From Delphinus delphis (lineage: Eukaryota > Chordata > Mammalia > Artiodactyla > Delphinidae): 64,000 bases of DNA. The notes below the pieces were generated by a model, which did not search any database, was not told the DNA's origin, and saw nothing but the letters and a program-made list of their open reading frames with translations. Within the stretch, counting starts at the first letter, position 1. Each line of letters starts with the position of its first letter. The DNA lies in the NCBI RefSeq assembly GCF_949987515.2, contig NW_027192658.1, positions 1,488,001-1,552,000 of the forward strand, given 5' to 3'. Both the position numbers and the translations under genes were made by a program. Below are positions 1 through 12,058 of this stretch, one piece after another.

Positions 1-1005
1 TATCACTAATACACGGAATGTAAACTTGGATACACAGGAACTGAATTACAGAACAGAACAGTTTCTCAAATTTAGAAAACCAACTTATGCTTGCTTAAGG
101 GGAAAGGTGAGTTGGGGTGCTGCATAAAACCAGAGATTGAAATGAGCACAGATAAAGTTCCTTAAGCCAAATATGGAATAGACAAGAGCTACTCCTTGCT
201 CAACGAAATGGACTCAAAACCCCATATTAAACGCGTAAGAATGTACCTGACTAGTAAGTATCTTAAAACCTATGGATTGCTATGTCTCCAAAAGAGAATC
301 AAGCGTGTGTACAGGGGCATAAACGCAGCAGTGATAGGATTGGAGAGGTTCGGTGAGCAAATGAAGACCCTTTGAACTCATATTGCATGGTACCCATTCC
401 ACGGGTCTCAACTCTCCAGGTTTAAGGTATTCTTCCTTCAGCTAAAACATGCATGTGGAACCCAGAGTATGATCAACCATGTGAACGGGAGACGTGTTCA
501 AATATGTCTCAGTTTTCCTACCCTGGTACTCGGGTGCAACATTCCAGACGCTTTACTAACACTCTCCCCACTTGGAGAGTCAGTCCCTTTAACCTCCTGT
601 TTGGCCCAGTTTGCAATTTCTGCGGAAGATGAACAGGAATAGCGAGAACCAATGAGAGGCTAGCTGGAGGTGTCTGGACGGGCAAATTTAACTCTCATTT
701 CCCACCAGGAATAGGAATTAACCAAAGGCTCAGCGTGCCGTGCCGGAACCAGATTAGGGCCTGAAGCCATCCTGCGGTGTTGCGGCCAGGTCACAAGAAA
801 GCGAGTTGAAGAAAGGAGCTCAGGGGCACTGTAATTCACAAACCTGCAGAGTTATAAATGACAGCTATCGTCCAAAAATAGACTGAAGTAAGGCTGCCAA
901 GAGGACTTGAAAGCGGGGCAGAATTGCAGGAAACCGATTTCAGGAGGTAGACTGGAATTGCATTGAAAGCATAGGAAAAGAGGCAGAACGTCCACAATGA
1001 TGCAC
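1..1005. repeat. Partial satellite monomer at the window edge (M0)
   Basis: This holds the end of the L1-derived part (to about 334, where GCAGTGA marks the old deletion scar) and the whole non-L1 part of a monomer whose palindrome lies before the window. The 148-codon frame seen in some other monomers is closed here by TTTGAAC. Confidence 0.9.
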
Positions 1006-1077
1006 TTGGCCAAAAAGGGCGTATGCGTTTTTTCCTGAATATATTCAGGAAAAAACGCATACACCCTTTTTGGCCAA
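1006..1077. repeat. 72-bp palindrome of the satellite (representative copy)
   Basis: Two 36-base arms meet with no spacer. The left arm begins TTGGCCAAAAAGGGCGTATG and the centre is CCTGAATATATTCAGG. In this copy one base breaks the symmetry; 17 of the 26 full monomers of the main array carry a perfect version (starts 2586, 7323, 8902, 10480, 13639, 16796, 19955, 21535, 23113, 24691, 27846, 31000, 32578, 35733, 37311, 38888, 40466), as do 53650 and 55229. The symmetry explains why the same peptide shadow appears on both strands. A transcript of either strand could fold into a long hairpin, and the DNA could extrude a cruciform; neither is shown by sequence. Confidence 0.95.
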
Positions 1078-2585
1078 CCAAGCAAACTTGCAAAGGAAAT
1101 CTGCACTACAATGAAGTCTCACTTCCCCCCGGTCAAAAGGGCCATCTGAAAAAAGTGTAAAATCCAGAAAGGCAGGACAGGCCATGGAGAACTGGGAGCC
1201 TTGTTATGCTGATGGGCGGGATGTAAATTGCCAACAACCACTCGGGAGAAGTGTATGGTGTTTCCTGAAACATCTAAAAAACAAAGCAACAGAGCCTAGG
1301 GCACTTCCACTTATGGTCCTATAGCTTAGGGAAATTAAAATCAAAAAGACACAGCCACCCCAAAGTTTGGGAAGCCTCCGTTTACAAGAACCTCGTTTAC
1401 CGTACAAGTTCAATATCACAGAAAGTGAAAAATGGATAAAGAACTTGTGGTACTTACGTACAATGCAGTATCACTCAGCAATGAAATCTATGTCATCAGG
1501 CCCGTAGCAGCATCATGAGTGGATTCAGGTACGATGTTTCTAACTGAAATAAGTCACACAGAAAAAGAAACATCATAAGATATCAGTAATACACGGAATG
1601 GAAACTTGGCTACACAGGAACTGAATTCCAAAACAGAACAGGTTCTGAAATTTAGAAAACCAACTTATGCTTGCTTAAGGGGAAAGGTGAGTTGGGGTGC
1701 TGCATAAAACCAGAGATTGAAATGAGCACAGATAAAGTTCCTTAAGCCAAATACGGAATAGACAAGAGCTACTCCTTGCTCAACGAAATGGACTCAACAC
1801 CCCATATTAAACGCCTAAGAATGTACCTGACTAGTAAGTATCTTAAAACCTATGGATTGCTATGTCTCTGAAAGAGAATCAAGCATGTGTACAGGGGCAT
1901 AAACGCAGCAGTGATAGGATTGGAGAGGTTCGGTGAGCAAATGAAGACCCTTTGAAGTCTTATTGCATGGTACCCATTCCACTGGTCTCAACTCTCCAGG
2001 TTTAAGGTATTCTTCCTTCAGCTAAAACACGCATGTGGAACCCAGAGTATGATCAACCATGTGATCGGGAGACGTGTTCAAATATGTCTCAGTTTTCCTC
2101 CCCTGGTACTCGGGTGCAACATTCCAGACGCTTTACTAACACTCTCCCCACTTGGAGAGTCAGCGCCTTTAACCTCCTGTTTGGCACAGTTTGCAATTTC
2201 TGCGGAAGATGAACAGGAATAGCGAGAACCAATGAGAGGCTAGCTGGAGGTGTCTGGACGGGCAAATTTAACTCTCATTTCCCACCAGGAACAGGAAAGA
2301 ACCAAAGGCTCAGTGTGCCGTGCCGGAACCAGATTAGGGCCTGAAGCCATCCTGCGGTGTTGCGGCCAGCTCACAAGAAAGCGAGTTGAAGAAAGGAGCT
2401 CAGGGGCACTGTAATTCACAAACCTGCAGAGTTATAAATGACAGCTATCGTCCAAAAATAGACTGAAGTAAGGCTGCCAAGAGGACTTGAAGGTGGGGCA
2501 GAATTGCAGGAAACCGATTTCAGGAGGTAGACTGGAATTGCATTGAAAGCATAGGAAAAGAGGCAGAACGTCCACAATGATGCAC
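1006..2585. repeat. Satellite monomer M1, type I, 1,580 bp
   Basis: The palindrome is 1006-1077 with one mismatch (right arm has CATACACCC where others have CATACGCCC). The subtype segment at about 1400-1530 is type I. The L1-derived part runs from about 1100 to 1914. Confidence 0.9.
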
Positions 2586-4165
2586 TTGGCCAAAAAGGGC
2601 GTATGCGTTTTTTCCTGAATATATTCAGGAAAAAACGCATACGCCCTTTTTGGCCAACCAAGCAAGCTTGCAAAGGAAATCTGCACTACAATGAAGTCTC
2701 ACTTCCCCCCGGGCAAAAGGGCCATCTGAAAAAAGTGTAAAATCCAGAAAGGCAGGACAGGCCATGGAGAACTGGGAGCCTTGTTATGCTGATGGGCGGG
2801 ATGTAAATTGCCAACAACCACTCGGGAGAAGTGTATGGTGTTTCCTGAAACATCTAAAAAACAAAGCAACAGAACCTAGGGCACTTCCACTTATGGTCCT
2901 ATAGCTTAGGGAAATTAAAATCAAAAAGACACAGCCACCCCAAAGTTTGGAACGGCTCTGTTTACAAGAACCTCGTTTACAGTACAAGTTCAACATCGCA
3001 GAAAGTGAAAAATGGATAAAGAATTTGTGGTATTTACTTACAAAGCAATATCACGCAGCAATGAAATCTGTGTCATCAGGCCCTTAGCAGCACAATGAGT
3101 GCATTCAGGTATGATGATTCTAACTGAAATAAGTCACACAGAAAAGGAAATATCATAAGATATCAGTAATACACGGAATGTAAACTTGGCTACACAGGAA
3201 CTGAATTACAGAACAGAACAGGGTCTCATATTTCGAAAACCAACTTATGCTTGCTTAAGGGGAAAGGTGAGTTGGGGTGCTGCATAAAACCAGAGATTGA
3301 AATGAGCACAGATAAAGTTCCTTAAGCCAAATATGGAATAGACAAGAGCTACTCCTTGCTCAACGAAATGGAGTCAACACCGCATATTAAACGCCTAAGA
3401 ATATACCTGACTAGTAAGTATCTTAAAACCTATGGATTGCTATGTCTCCAAAAGAGAATCAAGCATGTGTACAGGGGCATAAACGCAGCAGTGATAGGAT
3501 TGGAGAGGTTCGGTGAGCAAATGAAGACCCTTTGAAGTCACATTGCATGGTACCCATTCCACGGGTTTCAACTATCCAGGTTTAAGGTATTCTTCCTACA
3601 GCTAAAACATGCATGTGGAACCTAGAGTATGATCAACCATGTGATCGGGAGACGTGTTCAAATATGTCTCAGTTTTCGTACCCTGGTACTCGGGTGCAAC
3701 ATTCCAGACGCTTTACTAACACTCTCCCCACTTGGAGAGTCAGTCCCTTTAACCTCCTGTTTGGCCCAGTTTGCAATTTCTGTGGAAGATGAACAGGAAT
3801 AGCGAGAACCAATGAGAGACTGGCTGGAGGTGTCTGGACGGGCAAATTTAACTCTCATTTCCCACCAGGAAGAGGAATTAACCAAAGGCTCAGCATGCCG
3901 TGCCGGAACCAGATTAGGGCCTGAAGCCATCCTGTGGTGTTGCGGCCAGGTCACAAGAAAGCGAGTTGAAGAAAGGAGATCAGGGGAACTGTAATTCACA
4001 AACCTGCAGAGTTATAAATGACAGCTATCGTCCAAAAATATACTGAAGTAAGGCTGCCAAGAGGACTTGAAAGCGGGGCAGAATTGCAGGAAACCGATTT
4101 CAGGAGGTAGACTGGAATTGCATTGAAAGCATAGGAAAAGAGGCAGAACGTCCACAATGATGCAC
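2586..4165. repeat. Satellite monomer M2, type II, 1,580 bp
   Basis: Perfect palindrome 2586-2657. Type II at about 2990-3120, with private changes (ATCACGCAGC and AGTGCATTCAGG). Confidence 0.9.
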
Positions 4166-5745
4166 TTGGCCAAAAAGGGCGTATGCGTTTTTTCCTGCAT
4201 ATATTCAGGAAAAAACGCATACGCCCTTTTTGGCCAACCAAGCAAGCTTGCAAAGGAAATCTGCACTACAATGAAGTCTCACTTCCCCCCGGTCAAAAGG
4301 GCCATCTGAAAAAAGTGTAAAATCCAGAAAGGCAGGACAGGCCATGGAGAACTGGGAGCCTTGTTATGCTGATGGGCGGGATGTAAATTGCCAACAAACA
4401 CTCAGGAGAAGTGTATGGTGTTTCCTGAAACATCTAAAAAACAAAGCAACAGAGCCTAGGGCACTTCCACTTATGGTCCTATAGCTTAGGGAAATTAAAA
4501 TCAAAAAGACACAGCCACCCCAAAGTTTGGATCGGCTCTGTTTACAATAACCTTGTTTACAGTACAAGTTCAACATCGCAGAAAGTGAAAAATGGATAAA
4601 GAAGTTGTGGTATTTACTTACAAAACAATATCACTCAGCAATGAAATCTGTGTCATCAGGCCCTTAGCAGCACAATGAGTGGATTCAGGTATGATGATTC
4701 TAACTGAAATAAGTCACACAGAAAAAGAAACATCATAAGATATCAGTAATACACGGAATGTAAACTTCGCTACACAGGAACTGAATTACAGAACAGAACA
4801 GGGTCTCAAATTTAGAAAACCAACTTATGCTTGCTTAAGGGTAAAGGTGAGTTGGGGTGCTGCATAAAACCAGAGATTGAAATGAGCACAGATAAAGTTC
4901 CTTAAGCCAAATATGGAATAGACAAGAACTACTCCTTGCTCAACGAAATGGACTCAACACCCCATATTAAACGCCTAAGAATGTACCTGACTAGTAAGTA
5001 TCTTAAAACCTATGGATTGCTATGTCTCCAAAAGAGAATCAAGCGTGTGTACAGGGGCATAAACGCAGCAGTGATAGGATTGGAGAGGTTCGGTGAGCAT
5101 ATGAAGACCCTTTGTAGTCATATTGCATGGTACCCATTACACGGGTCTCAACTCTCCAGGTTTAAGGTATTCTTCCTTCAGCTAAAACATGCATGTGGAA
5201 CCCAGAGTATGATCAACCATGTGAACGGGAGACGTATTCAAATATGTCTCAGTTTTCCTCCCCTGGTACTCGGGTGCAACATTCCAGACGCTTTACTAAC
5301 ACTCTCCCGACTTGGAGAGTCAGTCCCTTTAACCTCCTGTTTGGCCCAGTTTGCAATTTCTGTGGAAGATGAACAGGAATAGCGAGAACCAATGAGAGGC
5401 TAGCTAGAGGTGTCTGGACGGGCAAATTTAACTCTCATTTCCCACCAGGAAGAGGAATTAACCAAAGGCTCAGCATGCCAGGCCGGAACCAGATTAGGGC
5501 CTGAAGCCATCCTGCGGTGTTGCGGCCAGGTCACAAGAAAGCGAGTTGAAGAAAGGAGCTCAGGGGCACTGTAATTCACAAACCTGCAGAGTTATAAATG
5601 ACAGCTATCGTCCAAAAATAGACTGAAGTAAGGCTGCCAAGAGGACTTGAAAGCGGGGCAGAATTGCAGGAAACCGATTTCAAGAGGTACACTGGAATTG
5701 CATTGAAAGCATAGGAAAAGAGGCAGAACGTCCACAATGATGCAC
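4166..5745. repeat. Satellite monomer M3, type II, 1,580 bp
   Basis: The palindrome 4166-4237 has a mismatch next to its centre (CCTGCATATATTCAGG). In its non-L1 part TTTGTAG replaces the usual TTTGAAG, which removes an in-frame stop and opens a 148-codon frame at 4936-5382. The frame is otherwise satellite sequence and is not taken to be a gene. Confidence 0.9.
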
Positions 5746-7322
5746 TTGGCCAAAAAGGGCGTATGCGTTTTTTCCTGAATATATTCAGGAAAAAACGCAT
5801 ATGCCCTTTTTGGCCCACCAAGCAGGCTTGCAAAGGAAATCTGCACTACAATGAAGTCTCACTTCCCCCCGGTCAAAAGGGCCATCTGAAAAAAGTGTAA
5901 AATCCAGAAAGGCAACAGGCCATGGAGAACTGGGAGCCTTGTTATGCTGATGGGCGGGATGTAAATTGCCAACAGACACTCAGGAGAAGTGTATGGTGTT
6001 TCCTGAAACATCTAAAAAACAAAGCAACAGAGCCTAGGGCACTGCCACTTATGGTCCTATAGCTTAGGGAAATTAAAATCAAAAAGACACAGCCACCCCA
6101 AAGTTTGGGACGCCTCTGTTTACAAGAACCTCGTTTACAGTACAAGTTCAACATCGCAGAAAGTGAAAAATGGATAAAGAAGTTGTGGTATTTACTTACA
6201 AAGCAATATCACTCAGCAATGAAATCTGTGTCACAAGGCCCTTAGCAGCACAATGAGTGGATTCAGGTATGATGATTCTAACTGAAATAAGTCACACAGA
6301 AAAAGAAACATCATAAGATATCAGTAATACACGGAATGGAAACTTGGCTACACAGGAACTGAATTACAGAACAGAACAGGGTCTCAAATTTAGAAAACTA
6401 ACTTATGCTTGCTTAAGGGTAAAGGTGAGTTGGGGTGCTGCATAAAACCAGAGATTGAAATGAGCACAGATAAAGTTCCTTAAGCCAAATATGGAATAGA
6501 CAAGAGCTACTCCTTGCTCAACGAAATGGACTCAACACCCCATATTAAACGCCTAAGAATGTACCTGACTAGTAAGTATCTTAAAACCTATGGATTGCTA
6601 TGTCTCCGAAAGAGAATCAAGCATGTGTACAGGGGCATAAACGCAGCAGTGATAAGATTGGAGAGGTTCGTGAGCAAATGAAGACCCTTTGAAGTCATAT
6701 TGCATGGTACCCATTCCACGGGTTTCAACTACCCAGGTTTAAGGTATTCTTCCTTCAGCTAAAACATGCATGTGGAACCTAGGGTATGATCAACCATGTG
6801 ATCGGGAGACGTGTTCAAATATGTCTCAGTTTTCGTACCCTGGTACTCGGGTGCAACATTCCAGACGCTTTACTAACACTCTCCTGACTTGGAGAGTCAG
6901 TCCCTTTAACCTCCTGTTTGGCCCAGTTTGCAATTTCTGGGGAAGATGAACAGGAATAGCGAGAATCAATGAAAGAATAGCTGGAGGTGTCTGGATGGGC
7001 AAATTTAACTCTCATTTCCCACCAGGAAGAGGAAATAACCAAAGGCTCAGCGTGCCGTGCCGGAACCAGATTAGGGCCTGAAGCCATCCTGCGGTGCTGC
7101 GGCCAGGTCACAAGAAAGCGAGTTGAAGAAACGAGCTCAGGGGCACTGTAATTCACAAACCTGCAGAGTTATAAATGAGAGCTATCGTCCAAAAATAGAC
7201 TGAAGTAAGGCTGCCAAGAGGACTTGAAAGCGGGGCAGAATTGCAGGAAACCGATTTCGGGAGGTAGACTGGAATTGCATTGAAAGCATAGGAAAAGAGG
7301 CAGAACGTACACAAAGATGCAC
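5746..7322. repeat. Satellite monomer M4, type II, 1,577 bp
   Basis: The palindrome 5746-5817 has two right-arm changes (CATATGCCC and TGGCCCA). Length is reduced by GGCAACAGGCC where most copies have GGCAGGACAGGCC, and by loss of one G in GAGGTTCGTGAGC. Confidence 0.9.
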
Positions 7323-8901
7323 TTGGCCAAAAAGGGCGTATGCGTTTTTTCCTGAATATATTCAGGAAAAAACGCATACGCCCTTTTTGGCCAACCAAGC
7401 AAGCTTGCAAAGGAAATCTGCACTACAATGAAGTCTCACTTCCCCCCGGTCAAAAGGGCCATCTGAAAAAAGTGTAAAACCCAGAAAGGCAGGACAGGCC
7501 ATGGAGAACTGGGAGCCTTGTTATGCTGATGGGTGGGATGTAAATTGCCAACAACCACTCGGGAGAAGTGTATGGTGTTTCCTGAAACATCTAAAAAACA
7601 AAGCAACAGAACCTAGGGCACTTCCACTTATGGTTCTATAGCTTAGGGAAATTAAAATCAAAAAGACACAGCCACCCCAAAGTTTGGAACGGCTCTGTTT
7701 ACAAGAACCTCGTTTACAGTACAAGTTCAACATCGCAGAAAGTGAAAAATGGATAAAGAAGTTGTGGTATTTACTTACAAAGCAATATCACTCAGCAATG
7801 AAATCTGTGTCACAAGGCCCTTAGCAGCACAATGAGTGGATTCAGGTATGATGATTCTAACTGAAATAAGTCACACAGAAAAAGAAACATCATAAGATAT
7901 CAGTAATACACGGAATGTAAACTTGGCTACACAGGAACTGAATTACAGAACAGAACAGGGTCTCAAATTTAGAAAACCAACTTATGCTTGCTTAAGGGTA
8001 AAGGTGAGTTGGGGTGCTGCATAAAACCAGAGATTGAAATGAGCACAGATAAAGTTCCTTAAGTCAAATATGGAATAGACAAGAGCTACTCCTTGCTCAA
8101 CGAAATGGACTCAACACCGCATATTAAACGCCTAAGAATGTACCTGACTAGTAAGTATCTTAAAACCTATGGATTGCTATGTCTCCGAAAGAGAATCAAG
8201 CATGTGTACAGGGGCATAAACGCAGCAGTGATAGGATTGGAGAGGTTCGGTGAGCAAATGAAGACCCTTTGAAGTCATATTGCATGGTACCCATTAAACG
8301 GGTCTTAACTCTCCAGGTTTAAGGTATTCTTCCTTCAGCTAAAACATGCATGTGGAACCCAAGTATGATCAACCATGCGAACGGGAGACGAGTTCAAATA
8401 TGTCTCAGTTTTCCTCCCCTGGTACTCGGGTGCAACATTCCAGACGCTTTACTAACACTCTCCCCACTTGGAGAGTCAGTCCCTTTAACCTCCTGTTTGG
8501 CCCAGTTTGCAATTTCTGCGGAAGATGAACAGGAATAGCGAGAACCAATGAGAGACTAGCTGGAGGTGTCTGGATGGGCAAATTTAACTCTCATTTCCCA
8601 CCAGGAAGAGGAATTAACCAAAGGCTCAGAGTGCCGTGCCAGAACCAGATTACGGCCTGAAGACATCCTGCGGTGTTGCGGCCAGGTCACAAGAAAGCGA
8701 GTTGAAGAAAGGAGCTCAGGGGCACTGTAATTCACAAACCTGCAGAGTTATAAATGACAGCTGTCGTCCAAAAATATACTGAAGTAAGGCTGCCAAGAGG
8801 ACTTGAAAGCGGGGCAGAATTGCAGGAAACCGATTTCAGGAGGTAGACTGGAATTGCATTGAAAGCATAGGAAAAGAGGCAGAACGTCCACAATGATGCA
8901 C
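7323..8901. repeat. Satellite monomer M5, type II, 1,579 bp
   Basis: Perfect palindrome 7323-7394; type II. From about 8,060 its sequence becomes almost identical to the same phase of M6 and M7, so this is where the local triplication begins. Confidence 0.9.
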
Positions 8902-10479
8902 TTGGCCAAAAAGGGCGTATGCGTTTTTTCCTGAATATATTCAGGAAAAAACGCATACGCCCTTTTTGGCCAACCAAGCAAACTTGCAAAGGAAATCTGC
9001 ACTACAATGAAGTCTCACTTCTCCCCGGTCAAAAGGGCCATCTGAAAAAAGTGTAAAATCCAGAAAGGCAGGACAGGCCATGGAGAACTGGGAGCCTTGT
9101 TATGCTGATGGGCGGGATTTAAATTGCCAACAGACACTCAGGAGAAGTGTATGGTGTTTCCTGAAACATCTAAAAAACAAAGCAACAGAGCCTAGGGCAC
9201 TTCCACTTATGGTCCTATAGCTTAGGGAAATTAAAATCAAAAAGACACAGCCACCCCAAAGTTTGGGACGCCTCCGTTTACAAGAACCTCATTTACCGTA
9301 CAAGTTCAATATCACAGAAAGTGAAAAATGGATAAAGAACTTGTGGTACTTACGTAAAATGCAGTATCACTCAGCAATGAAATCTATGTCATCAGGCCCG
9401 TAGCAGCATAATGAGTGGATTCAGGTACGATGATTCTAACTGAAATAAGTCACACAGAAAAAGAAACATCATAAGATATCAGTAATACACGGAATGTAAA
9501 CTTGGCTACACAGGAACTGAATTACAGAACAGAACAGGGTCTCAAATTTAGAAAACCAACTTATGCTTGCTTAAGGGTAAAGGTGAGTTGGGGTGCTGCA
9601 TAAAACCAGAGATTGAAATGAGCACAGATAAAGTTCCTTAAGTCAAATATGGAATAGACAAGAGCTACTCCTTGCTCAACGAAATGGACTCAACACCGCA
9701 TATTAAACGCCTAAGAATGTACCTGACTAGTAAGTATCTTAAAACCTATGGATTGCTATGTCTCCGAAAGAGAATCAAGCATGTGTACAGGGGCATAAAC
9801 GCAGCAGTGATAGGATTGGAGAGGTTCGGTGAGCAAATGAAGACCCTTTGAAGTCATATTGCATGGTACCCATTAAACGGGTCTTAACTCTCCAGGTTTA
9901 AGGTATTCTTCCTTCAGCTAAAACATGCATGTGGAACCCAGTATGATCAACCATGCGAACGGGAGACGTGTTCAAATATGTCTCAGTTTTCCTCCCCTGG
10001 TACTCGGGTGCAACATTCCAGACGCTTTACTAACACTCTCCCCACTTGGAGAGTCAGTCCCTTTAACCTCCTGTTTGGCCCAGTTTGCAATTTCTGCGGA
10101 AGATGAACAGGAATAGCGAGAACCAATGAGAGACTAGCTGGAGGTGTCTGGATGGGCAAATTTAACTCTCATTTCCCACCAGGAAGAGGAATTAACCAAA
10201 GGCTCAGAGTGCCGTGCCAGAACCAGATTACGGCCTGAAGACATCCTGCGGTGTTGCGGCCAGCTCACAAGAAAGCGAGTTGAAGAAAGGAGCTCAGGGG
10301 CACTGTAATTCACAAACCTGCAGAGTTATAAATGACAGCTGTCGTCCAAAAATATACTGAAGTAAGGCTGCCAAGAGGACTTGAAAGCGGGGCAGAATTG
10401 CAGGAAACCGATTTCAGGAGGTAGACTGGAATTGCATTGAAAGCATAGGAAAAGAGGCAGAACGTCCACAATGATGCAC
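8902..10479. repeat. Satellite monomer M6, type I, 1,578 bp
   Basis: Perfect palindrome 8902-8973. Carries the private variants shared only with M7 and the first part of M8: GGGCGGGATTTAAATTGCC, ACGTAAAATGCAG and AACCTCATTTACCG. Confidence 0.9.
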
Positions 10480-12058
10480 TTGGCCAAAAAGGGCGTATGC
10501 GTTTTTTCCTGAATATATTCAGGAAAAAACGCATACGCCCTTTTTGGCCAACCAAGCAAACTTGCAAAGGAAATCTGCACTACAATGAAGTCTCACTTCT
10601 CCCCGGTCAAAAGGGCCATCTGAAAAAAGTGTAAAATCCAGAAAGGCAGGACAGGCCATGGAGAACTGGGAGCCTTGTTATGCTGATGGGCGGGATTTAA
10701 ATTGCCAACAGACACTCAGGAGAAGTGTATGGTGTTTCCTGAAACATCTAAAAAACAAAGCAACAGAGCCTAGGGCACTTCCACTTATGGTCCTATAGCT
10801 TAGGGAAATTAAAATCAAAAAGACACAGCCACCCCAAAGTTTGGGACGCCTCCGTTTACAAGAACCTCATTTACCGTACAAGTTCAATATCACAGAAAGT
10901 GAAAAATGGATAAAGAACTTGTGGTACTTACGTAAAATGCAGTATCACTCAGCAATGAAATCTATGTCATCAGGCCCGTAGCAGCATAATGAGTGGATTC
11001 AGGTACGATGATTCTAACTGAAATAAGTCACACAGAAAAAGAAACATCATAAGATATCAGTAATACACGGAATGTAAACTTGGCTACACAGGAACTGAAT
11101 TACAGAACAGAACAGGGTCTCAAATTTAGAAAACCAACTTATGCTTGCTTAAGGGTAAAGGTGAGTTGGGGTGCTGCATAAAACCAGAGATTGAAATGAG
11201 CACAGATAAAGTTCCTTAAGTCAAATATGGAATAGACAAGAGCTACTCCTTGCTCAACGAAATGGACTCAACACCGCATATTAAACGCCTAAGAATGTAC
11301 CTGACTAGTAAGTATCTTAAAACCTATGGATTGCTATGTCTCCGAAAGAGAATCAAGCATGTGTACAGGGGCATAAACGCAGCAGTGATAGGATTGGAGA
11401 GGTTCGGTGAGCAAATGAAGACCCTTTGAAGTCATATTGCATGGTACCCATTACACGGGTCTTAACTCTCCAGGTTTAAGGTATTCTTCCTTCAGCTAAA
11501 ACATGCATGTGGAACCCAAGTATGATCAACCATGCGAACGGGAGACGTGTTCAAATATGTCTCAGTTTTCCTCCCCTGGTACTCGGGTGCAACATTCCAG
11601 ACGCTTTACTAACACTCTCCCCACTTGGAGAGTCAGTCCCTTTAACCTCCTGTTTGGCCCAGTTTGCAATTTCTGCGGAAGATGAACAGGAATAGCGAGA
11701 ACCAATGAGAGACTAGCTGGAGGTGTCTGGATGGGCAAATTTAACTCTCATTTCCCACCAGGAATAGGAATTAACCAAAGGCTCAGAGTGCCGTGCCAGA
11801 ACCAGATTACGGCCTGAAGACATCCTGCGGTGTTGCGGCCAGCTCACAAGAAAGCGAGTTGAAGAAAGGAGCTCAGGGGCACTGTAATTCACAAACCTGC
11901 AGAGTTATAAATGACAGCTATCGTCCAAAAATATACTGAAGTAAGGCTGCCAAGAGGACTTGAAAGCGGGGCAGAATTGCAGGAAACCGATTTCAGGAGG
12001 TAGACTGGAATTGCATTGAAAGCATAGGAAAAGAGGCAGAACGTCCACAATGATGCAC
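10480..12058. repeat. Satellite monomer M7, type I, 1,579 bp
   Basis: Perfect palindrome 10480-10551. Near-identical to M6 throughout; its non-L1 part shares CATGCGAACGGGAGACG and AGATTACGGCCTGAAGACATCC with M5 and M6. Confidence 0.9.

Noticed and set aside
1006..1077. Palindrome as terminal inverted repeats of a DNA transposon or foldback element
   Set aside because: The arms meet with no interior, there is no target site duplication, and the flanks are constant satellite sequence.
836..1106. Minus-strand 84-85-codon frames repeated in nearly every monomer, as possible gene family
   Set aside because: Two overlapping frames exist over the same DNA, both run through the palindrome, and they are kept only because the monomers are copies. 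No start context, domain or codon pattern supports coding.
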